Source: a bacterium (GTDB taxonomy: Bacteria > Verrucomicrobiota > Verrucomicrobiae > Opitutales > Opitutaceae). Taken from it: a stretch of 22,485 bases of DNA. Below, one piece after another: positions 16,906 through 22,485 of the stretch. The position numbers and the translations under genes were made by a program. Location: positions 1-22,485 of the forward strand of contig JAJXYI010000116.1 in NCBI GenBank assembly GCA_021780625.1, read 5' to 3'. The notes under the pieces are model-generated. The model was not told the DNA's origin. It saw nothing but the letters and a program-made list of their open reading frames with translations, and did no database searches. Positions within the stretch are counted from its first letter, which is position 1, and the number at the start of each line of letters is the position of its first letter.

Positions 16906-17172
16906 ATGTCTACAGTCGTCATTAAGAACGAGATCATCAACGAATTCAAAAACCACGAGAAGGACACCGGCTCGAGCGAAGTCCAGATCGCGCTGCTGAC
17001 GGCCCGGATCAATCATTTGACCGAGCACCTGCGCACGCACCGCAAGGATTTCCATTCCCGCCGCGGCCTTCTCCAGATGGCTTCCCGCCGTCGCAAGCTG
17101 CTTGATTACCTCAAGCGCACGAATCTCAACCAATACAACGAGATTCTGCAAAAGCTGAGTCTCCGCAAGTGA
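16906..17172 (+). CDS. rpsO: 30S ribosomal protein S15
   Basis: An 88-residue small-subunit protein that binds the central domain of 16S rRNA and helps form the platform and the inter-subunit bridge. The sequence is a full-length S15: [19 protein letters not shown] (17-35), the loop [20 protein letters not shown] (45-64) with the conserved rRNA-contacting HRKD and SRRGL residues, and [17 protein letters not shown]. Length and motifs match the bacterial norm of 88-89. It is followed by its own intrinsic terminator and then pnp, the classic rpsO-pnp order. Confidence 0.98.
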   Translation: MSTVVIKNEIINEFKNHEKDTGSSEVQIALLTARINHLTEHLRTHRKDFHSRRGLLQMASRRRKLLDYLKRTNLNQYNEILQKLSLRK

Positions 17173-17183
17173 CCCTTTGCCCG

Positions 17184-17220
17184 CGGGCGACCTGCCGATC
17201 AGGTCGCCCGTGGTCGTTTT
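17184..17220 (+). terminator. intrinsic terminator between rpsO and pnp
   Basis: A perfect 11-base-pair stem (CGGGCGACCTG, 17184-17194, with 17200-17210) closes a 5-base loop and is followed by TGGTCGTTTT. It begins 12 bases after the rpsO stop. The U tract is interrupted, so some read-through into pnp is possible. Confidence 0.85.
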
Positions 17221-17533
17221 AACGCGACACTCGCCACGCCAGACACGGGACATTTCCGAGTGCTTCTTCCTCCAGGCGAAGGAGGCGGCACCCGGGAATC
17301 TCTCGGGTCTGACCCGACGAGGAGCAATTCCAGAGGCAGGCCGCAGCGCCCGCCTTGGTCTCCTGAAAAGCTCATCCGCAGCCGCCCGTACACCGGGTGC
17401 GCCGCGTGACACCCTATCAGTTCACATTCCCGAGGCGCCTCGATGCCGCGCGCCTCGCTTTCTCGCGTAATCCCGGAGGCCACCGATAATCCAGGCCCCC
17501 ACCCCAGCCGGCATCATTCCAACCCATCGTTCA
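17221..17533 (+). promoter_or_regulatory. structured leader upstream of pnp
   Basis: No protein gene is supported in this 313-base stretch. It holds many short inverted repeats: CACTCG/CGAGTG (17228-17233 with 17257-17262), CCTCC/GGAGG (17269-17273 with 17281-17285), a 7-pair hairpin 17290-17296 with 17302-17308 including one G-U pair, an overlapping 6-pair hairpin 17303-17308 with 17312-17317, GGGTG/CACCC (17395-17399 with 17410-17414), and the palindrome CGAGGCGCCTCG at 17431-17442 whose left arm can also pair with 17451-17457. Several are mutually exclusive. PNPase commonly controls its own mRNA through leader structures, so a regulatory role is plausible. The pnp promoter presumably lies here but I cannot place it. 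Confidence 0.5.
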
Positions 17534-19732
17534 ATGAATCAGAAATATTCCGTCCAAGTCCCCGAACTCGGCCTGTCGTTCTCCACGGGCTCCCTCGCCA
17601 AGTTCGCCAACGGCGCCGTCACCGTCACCTCCGGCGAGACCACCGTCTTCGTCTCCGCCACGGCCGCCAGCAACGTCAAGCCCGGTCAGGATTTCTTCCC
17701 CCTCACCGTCGACTACCGCGAGAAGTATGCCGCGGCCGGCCGCTTCCCCGGTGGTTACTTCAAGCGCGAAGGCCGTCCCTCCGAAAAGGAGATTCTCACC
17801 TCCCGCCTCTGCGACCGCCCGTGCCGCCCGCTCTTTCCCGAGGGCTTCCTCAATGAAGTCCAGGTCATCGGTCTGCTCCTCTCCGCCGACCAGCTGCACG
17901 AGTCCGATATCTGCATGGTGAACGGCGCCTCCGCCGCCCTCGCGATCTCCGACATTCCCTGGAATGGCCCCATCGCCTGCGTCCGCGTCGCCCAGATCGA
18001 CGGCCAATTCGTCGCCAATCCCACCATCGAGCAGATGTTCCAGTCCTCGCTCGACCTGATCTACGTCGGCTCCGCAAAGGATATGCTCATGATCGAAGGC
18101 AGCGCCGACCAGCTGTCCGAAGAGCGTTTCATCGAAGCCCTGGAATTCGCCCACCAGGCCATCCAGCCGATCATCTCCGCCATCAACCAGCTCGTCACCC
18201 TGGCGGGCAAGCCGAAGGCGAAGTTTGACCTCGTCACCGCCAAGCCCGAAGCCCGCGCGATCATCGAACGCGTCGTCGGCGGCAAGGTGGCCGACGCCAT
18301 CTTCGGTTTCGAAAAGCAGGTCCGTTCCGCGAACATCAAGGCCCTCAAGGAAGAGGCCGCCGCGGCCCTCAAGGCCGAGCTCGGCGAAGGCAAATACGCC
18401 GATCACGACATCAACATCGTCTTCGAGGACCTCCAGTACAAGGTCTACCGCAAGACCGTCCTCGAGCGCGGTCTCCGCGCCGACGGTCGCGATGCCAAGG
18501 CGCTGCGCCCGATCTCCTGCGAAGTCGGCGTCCTCCCCCGTGTCCACGGAAGCGCCATTTTCCAGCGCGGCGACACCCAGGGCCTCGTTCTGACGACCCT
18601 CGGGCCCACCAAGGAAGCGCAGGACATGGACGGCCTCACGGGCGGCGCCACGTCGAAGAGCTTCATCCTTCACTACAACATGCCGCCCTTCACGGTCGGT
18701 GAGACGGGTCGCTTCGGCGCCGCCGGACGCCGCGAAATCGGCCACGGCGCCCTCGCCGAGCGCTCCCTCGTTCCCGTGCTCCCGCCCGAGGACGCCTTCC
18801 CCTACTCAATCCGCGTCACCTCCGAGATCATGGCCTCCAACGGCTCGACCTCGATGGCGTCGATCTGCGGCGGCTGTCTTTCGCTCATGGACGCCGGCGT
18901 CCCGATCATCGCCCCGGTCGCGGGCATTTCCTGCGGTCTGATGACCCAGAACGCCGCCGACGGCTCGATCGAAAAGTGGGTCACCATCACCGACATCCTC
19001 GGCGAGGAAGACCACTTCGGCGACATGGACTTCAAGCTCGCGGGCACGACCAAGGGCATCACCGGCTTCCAGCTGGATCTCAAGATCAACGGCCTGCCCT
19101 TCGAGATCGCGAAGACGGCCATCTTCCAGGCTCGCGATGCCCGCATCGAGATCCTCAAGAAGATGCTCGCCGCCATCCCGGCTCCCCGCGCCCAGCTCAG
19201 CACCTACGCCCCGCGCATCCAGACCGTCCAGATCAATCCCGAGAAGATCGGCCTGCTCATCGGACCCGGTGGCAAGACCATCCGCCGCATCGTCGAGGTC
19301 ACCGGCGCGCAAATCGACATCGCCGATGACGATTCCGGCAAGGTCTTCATCTATTCGAACAATGCCGACGCGATGAACCGCGCCGTGCAGGAGATCGACG
19401 GCCTCTGCGGCGGCGGTCAGCAGATCGAGGTTGGGAAGACCTACAACGGCCGCGTCACCTCTACCAAGGAGTTCGGCGCCTTCGTTGAGTGCATGCCCGG
19501 CAAGGAAGGTCTCGTCCACATCAGCGAACTCGCCGACTTCCGCGTGCGCCGCACCGAGGACGTCGTCAAGGTTGGCGACTCGATCTGGGTGAAGTGTGTC
19601 GGCGTCGACGAGAAGACGGGCAAGGTCCGTCTTTCCCGCAAGGCCGCCATGAAGGAACGCGAGCAGGCTGCCCAGCAGCCGGCGCCCGAGTCCGTGGCTC
19701 CCGCCGCCGAACAGCAACAACAGCAGCAGTAA
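17534..19732 (+). CDS. pnp: polyribonucleotide nucleotidyltransferase (PNPase)
   Basis: A 732-residue 3'-5' phosphorolytic exoribonuclease, a ring-shaped trimer that degrades mRNA and can add tails. Domains: first RNase PH domain (about 12-145, with [20 protein letters not shown]), a helical linker (about 150-300), second RNase PH domain (about 315-545) with [13 protein letters not shown] and [15 protein letters not shown] domain with [10 protein letters not shown] (577-586), and S1 domain (about 634-702, [20 protein letters not shown]). The metal-binding catalytic residues of E. coli (Asp486, Asp492, Lys494) appear as Asp493, Asp499 and Lys501 in [11 protein letters not shown]. The C terminus ends in six glutamines encoded by a CAA/CAG run. 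No Shine-Dalgarno precedes the ATG. Two hairpins follow the stop. Confidence 0.98.
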   Translation: MNQKYSVQVPELGLSFSTGSLAKFANGAVTVTSGETTVFVSATAASNVKPGQDFFPLTVDYREKYAAAGRFPGGYFKREGRPSEKEILTSRLCDRPCRPLFPEGFLNEVQVIGLLLSADQLHESDICMVNGASAALAISDIPWNGPIACVRVAQIDGQFVANPTIEQMFQSSLDLIYVGSAKDMLMIEGSADQLSEERFIEALEFAHQAIQPIISAINQLVTLAGKPKAKFDLVTAKPEARAIIERVVGGKVADAIFGFEKQVRSANIKALKEEAAAALKAELGEGKYADHDINIVFEDLQYKVYRKTVLERGLRADGRDAKALRPISCEVGVLPRVHGSAIFQRGDTQGLVLTTLGPTKEAQDMDGLTGGATSKSFILHYNMPPFTVGETGRFGAAGRREIGHGALAERSLVPVLPPEDAFPYSIRVTSEIMASNGSTSMASICGGCLSLMDAGVPIIAPVAGISCGLMTQNAADGSIEKWVTITDILGEEDHFGDMDFKLAGTTKGITGFQLDLKINGLPFEIAKTAIFQARDARIEILKKMLAAIPAPRAQLSTYAPRIQTVQINPEKIGLLIGPGGKTIRRIVEVTGAQIDIADDDSGKVFIYSNNADAMNRAVQEIDGLCGGGQQIEVGKTYNGRVTSTKEFGAFVECMPGKEGLVHISELADFRVRRTEDVVKVGDSIWVKCVGVDEKTGKVRLSRKAAMKEREQAAQQPAPESVAPAAEQQQQQQ

Positions 19733-19738
19733 GCGAAC

Positions 19739-19757
19739 GGGCCCCGCACGGGGGCCC
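19739..19757 (+). terminator. first hairpin after pnp
   Basis: A perfect 7-base-pair stem (GGGCCCC with GGGGCCC, 5-base loop) lies 6 bases past the pnp stop and is followed by CCCTTCT. The weak U content suggests it assists the stronger terminator that follows or protects the 3' end. Confidence 0.5.
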
Positions 19758-19771
19758 CCCTTCTGCGAAAC

Positions 19772-19810
19772 GAGCCCCGACGGAGACCTTCCGCCGGGGC
19801 TCTTCGTTTT
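19772..19810 (+). terminator. main intrinsic terminator of pnp
   Basis: GAGCCCCG (19772-19779) pairs with CGGGGCTC (19795-19802), with an inner CGGA/TCCG extension, followed by TTCGTTTT. It ends the rpsO-pnp unit. Confidence 0.82.
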
Positions 19811-20034
19811 CAGGTCACGGGACAGGAGTGAACCCCCGAGGCACCGTGGGCCGGCAACCGAAGGCAAAAGTCAGAGGAATGAACACGTTCACAACCAGCT
19901 TCGGGCACCTTCGGCTCCAGGTTGCGTGCGCCCATAGGCGCGCTCTCACCCGAGCCGGTAACCCAGACGCCCGCTTTCGTGGTCAACTTTCAGACCGACC
20001 TCCGCTGCTCTGTGAGTCCTTCCCTCTGCCCGGC
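19811..20034. other. convergent gap between pnp and nuoN, no gene seen
   Basis: Nothing coding is supported. There are two small inverted repeats: TGAACACGTTCA (19880-19891, arms of five) and GCGCC/GGCGC (19928-19932 with 19937-19941). No U-tract terminator for the minus-strand nuo operon is recognisable here. Confidence 0.4.
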
Positions 20035-21549
20035 TCAGTTCATGAAGAGCCACTGACCGAAAGAGCCCTGGTAGAAACCCAGCACGACGGTGAACGCCGC
20101 AAGGAGCGTGAGCGCCACATAGGCGGCCAGCGTGATGTTGATCCGCGCCGGCTGGGCGGGTGCGCCTTCGGCGCCGGCGGTCCGCCAGGTGCGGAAGTAG
20201 GCCGACTTGATCCAGCCAAAATAGTAGTAGATCGAAACCACAACGCCGCCGACCGCGATCATCAGCAGCGGATAGAGCCCGGCCTTGAACGCAGAGATGA
20301 AGATCAACAGTTTCCCGATGAAGCCAGCCAGCGGAGGTATACCTGCGAGCGAGCCCAGACCGATGGCCAGCACGGCACCCAGGAAAGGCTCGCGCTTGGC
20401 GAGGTCCGCATAGTGGTCGAGATCCTGGTCGGCGTCGTTCTCGCCGGCTACGTGCACCATCACGCCGAACACCGCCATCGCCGCCAGGAGGTAGGCGAAA
20501 AGGTAGAACAGGATCGCGGAAAGCGCCATCGGCACAGTGTAAAGCGCAATCACGCCCAACATTAGGAAGCCCGCGTGCGAAACACCGGACAGGCCCATGA
20601 TGCGCTTCACGTTGTACTGGGTCAGTGCCGCGAGGTTGCCGAAAATGATCGTCATTCCCGCGAGGATACTCAGCACCCAAACCACCAGGCCCTCATAGGG
20701 GGCGAAGACGACCTGCGTAAGCGTCAGGAGCACCGCGAAGCCGGCGGCCTTGGAGCCGACCGCCAGGAAGGCGGTCACGGGGGTCGGCGCGCCCTGATAG
20801 ACGTCGGGAATCCAGAACTGGAAGGGAAACGCGCCGATCTTGAAGGCCACTCCCGAGAGCACCATCACGATGCCCACGCTGGCGATGAGGTTGTCGGGAT
20901 TCTGATGCAGGAAGTTCCGCATCGCCTCGAAGCTCATTGCATCCGAGGAGGCCCCGGGCAGCCCGCGCGTGCTGGCGACGCCGTACAGCAGCATGATGCC
21001 GAAGAGCATGACCGCGGAGCTGAGGCCACCCATGATCAGGTACTTGAGCCCGGCTTCAAGCGAGGCCGAGCTGTTCCTGAAGTAACTGACGAGAACGTAA
21101 AAGCCGATCGTGACGGTCTCCAGCGCGACGAACAGCATCACGAAGTGATTCGCCTGGGCGAGGAGCATCATCGCGGCGGTCACCACCAGCACGATGGAGA
21201 AGAACTCGATTCGCGGCAGCGTGCGGCGCCGCAGCGAGATCGTGCCGAGCAGACTCACGAGGATCGAAGTCAGAAGGAAGAAGATGCGCAGGAACTGGCC
21301 GACGGATGAGTGGCGGAGCAGCCCGTTGAAGGACTCGAAATCGACGCTGGCGCGCAGCTCGAGCATGAGCGCGCACATGATGCCGAGCTGGGCGGCGATC
21401 GAGATGGCGGGGATGACCTCGTGGTTCTCCTTGTCGAGCACGAGTTCGAGCACGAGCAGCGCAAGTGCGGTCAGGCCCAGCATGAGCTCGGGCAGGATGG
21501 CCATCCATGCGTTGGCGGCGGCGGCTTGATGCAGAAAATCGAAGGGCAT
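20035..21549 (-). CDS. nuoN: NADH-quinone oxidoreductase subunit N
   Basis: A 504-residue antiporter-like membrane subunit of respiratory complex I, thought to help move protons as NADH reduces quinone. It is hydrophobic throughout with about 14 predicted helices. Key polar membrane residues are present: Glu144 in FVALETVTIGF, Lys169 in EAGLKYLIMGGLSSA and Lys237 in GVAFKIGAFPFQFWIPDVYQ, plus NVKRIMGLSGVSHAGF and the broken helix SLAGIPPLAGFIGKLL. The family signature APTPVTAFLAVGSKAAGF is clear. Length is slightly above E. coli NuoN (485). It starts 52 bases after the nuoM stop and is probably the last gene of the nuo operon, since nothing on this strand follows for 302 bases. No Shine-Dalgarno is obvious. 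Confidence 0.97.
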   Translation of the reverse strand: MPFDFLHQAAAANAWMAILPELMLGLTALALLVLELVLDKENHEVIPAISIAAQLGIMCALMLELRASVDFESFNGLLRHSSVGQFLRIFFLLTSILVSLLGTISLRRRTLPRIEFFSIVLVVTAAMMLLAQANHFVMLFVALETVTIGFYVLVSYFRNSSASLEAGLKYLIMGGLSSAVMLFGIMLLYGVASTRGLPGASSDAMSFEAMRNFLHQNPDNLIASVGIVMVLSGVAFKIGAFPFQFWIPDVYQGAPTPVTAFLAVGSKAAGFAVLLTLTQVVFAPYEGLVVWVLSILAGMTIIFGNLAALTQYNVKRIMGLSGVSHAGFLMLGVIALYTVPMALSAILFYLFAYLLAAMAVFGVMVHVAGENDADQDLDHYADLAKREPFLGAVLAIGLGSLAGIPPLAGFIGKLLIFISAFKAGLYPLLMIAVGGVVVSIYYYFGWIKSAYFRTWRTAGAEGAPAQPARINITLAAYVALTLLAAFTVVLGFYQGSFGQWLFMN

Positions 21550-21601
21550 GGGAAAGGAAAACCGTGGATCGTGTGGTTTCGGGAATTAGGTTCAGTGAAC
21601 G

Positions 21602-22485
21602 TCAGCGCTGGCACACGCCACCGTCGGCCACCGGACACGAGGCGCCGGAGACAAGCGTTTGGTTGATGGGCGTCGAAATGGTCTTTGGCGCGAAGCCGAT
21701 GACCAGCAGCGCGGCCAGCAGTATCAGCGCCGGAATCCGCTCGCCCCAGTTCAGATCCGTCACCGGTTTCTCGGCGGCGACCTTGGCAAAGCTCTCGCTG
21801 GGCTGTCCGAAGAATACCTTGGCGGCGGCCCGCAGGCCGTAGATGGCCGAGATGACGACCCCGCTGACGGCGATCACGGTGTACACCTTCGAGAAGGGCC
21901 AGGCCGCGACAAAGATCGTAAGTTCCCCCCAGAAATTGCCGAAGCCGGGCAACCCGATGCTGGCGAGCATGGCCGCGACAAAATAGGCGGCGAGCACCGG
22001 AGCCTTTTGGGCGAGTCCACCCATTTCATCGAAATCAAAGGTCTGCGTGCGGTGGTAGACGCTCGTGGACAGGAGGAACAGCAGCGCGACCGAGAGCCCG
22101 TGCGCCACCATCAGGAACACCACGCCGCCCAGGCCCGCCGTCGAGAGGGTCGCGATGCCGAGGAAGGCGTAGCCCATGTGCATGACCGAGCTATAACCGA
22201 TCATCTGTTTGAGATCGCGCTGGGCCATGGTCACCAGGCCGACGATCAGGATGTTGCCCACCACTGCCAGCAGCGCCAGGACGACAATCCAGTTGGTGGT
22301 GATGCCACCCTGCCAGGCGACGGGCAGGAGAAAATGCGGAATATAAGTCGTGGGGATCGTGACCGCCGCCAAACCGCCCATGGGCAGCAGGGGGAGCACA
22401 AATTGGATCATGCCGTAGAGACCGAACTTCTTGAGCACACCCGCGTGCAACATGGACGCCGAACTGGGCGCGGCGCCGTAGCCAA
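21602..22485 (-). CDS. nuoM: NADH-quinone oxidoreductase subunit M (C-terminal part)
   Basis: The gene enters from beyond base 22485 and ends at the TGA at 21602, giving 294 complete codons. It is the proton-pumping antiporter-like subunit M of complex I. The fragment begins GYGAAPSSASMLHAGVLKKF, matching the NuoM helix that carries the conserved membrane lysine (LAG.LLK.G). MAQRDLKQMIGYSSVMHMGY contains the second conserved lysine region, and MLASIGLPGFGNFWGE is the characteristic broken-helix segment. AVSGVVISAIYGLRAAAKVFFG follows near the C-terminal helices. The end, ASCPVADGGVCQR, with two cysteines, is not part of the usual family core. An internal ATG at 22453 is not the start, because homology continues upstream of it. 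Confidence 0.95.
   Translation of the reverse strand, partial: GYGAAPSSASMLHAGVLKKFGLYGMIQFVLPLLPMGGLAAVTIPTTYIPHFLLPVAWQGGITTNWIVVLALLAVVGNILIVGLVTMAQRDLKQMIGYSSVMHMGYAFLGIATLSTAGLGGVVFLMVAHGLSVALLFLLSTSVYHRTQTFDFDEMGGLAQKAPVLAAYFVAAMLASIGLPGFGNFWGELTIFVAAWPFSKVYTVIAVSGVVISAIYGLRAAAKVFFGQPSESFAKVAAEKPVTDLNWGERIPALILLAALLVIGFAPKTISTPINQTLVSGASCPVADGGVCQR

Noticed and set aside
17269..17330. Resemblance to a glycine riboswitch (GGCGAAGGAGG, GGAATCTCTCGGG and GAGGAGC segments)
   Set aside because: The 5' GGAGAG-type arm that should pair with CTCTC to close the aptamer is missing, the A-rich linker is absent, and pnp is not a glycine gene. A covariance-model search would settle it.
17199..17483. 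94-codon minus-strand open frame in the rpsO-pnp spacer
   Set aside because: It begins in the spacer and ends in the rpsO terminator hairpin, has no recognisable family, and the stretch is better explained as a structured RNA leader.
17531..18745. 404-codon open frame on the minus strand opposite pnp
   Set aside because: Its Gly/Asp/Glu/Leu-rich product without domains mirrors the biased codons of pnp, which is certain.
1..22485. tRNA or rRNA genes, CRISPR arrays, insertion sequences, att sites or prophage genes
   Set aside because: I looked on both strands and saw no cloverleaf with a CCA-type end, no spaced direct repeats, no transposase or integrase motif, and no sharp composition break.

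Overview
The window is GC-rich bacterial chromosome, densely packed with genes. All genes are on the minus strand except an rpsO-pnp pair. The organism is probably a carbohydrate-fermenting anaerobe or facultative anaerobe of the Verrucomicrobiota (Opitutaceae-like). That is an inference from the gene mix (deoxysugar catabolism, GH94 phosphorylase, trimeric [FeFe] hydrogenase, Nuo complex, lysS-lolC-lolD next to rpsO-pnp) and from several starts without a Shine-Dalgarno sequence; no 16S gene is present to prove it.

Region 1 (1-4717, minus) reads as an L-fucose-type deoxysugar operon. In transcription order it holds a divergent FucI-family isomerase, a class II aldolase, an RbsD/FucU mutarotase, a RhaB-type FGGY kinase and the start of a FucP-like permease. 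The aldolase and mutarotase genes overlap by ATGA. Together they would import a 6-deoxysugar, interconvert its anomers, isomerise it to the ketose, phosphorylate it, and cleave it to dihydroxyacetone phosphate and lactaldehyde. Region 2 (4880-8276, minus) holds a secreted protein of uncertain function followed by an intracellular GH94 disaccharide phosphorylase.

Region 3 (8487-12971, minus) is a hydC-hydB-hydA operon for an NAD(H)-linked trimeric [FeFe] hydrogenase. Both junctions are ATGA overlaps, and a clear intrinsic terminator follows hydA. The catalytic subunit is complete. HydB carries two tandem thioredoxin-like modules that both lack cluster cysteines, and it has no C-terminal ferredoxin domain. 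HydC carries an ungapped internal duplication of its helical module. This is the most unusual part of the window.

Region 4 (13083-16616, minus) holds lysS, then lolC/E and lolD, the permease and ATPase of a lipoprotein-release ABC transporter. Region 5 (16906-19810, plus, divergent from lysS) holds rpsO with its terminator, a 313-base leader rich in alternative hairpins, pnp, and a double terminator. Region 6 (20035-22485, minus) holds the 3' part of nuoM and complete nuoN, the end of a respiratory complex I operon.

I saw no tRNA, rRNA, CRISPR array, insertion sequence, prophage or integration site.
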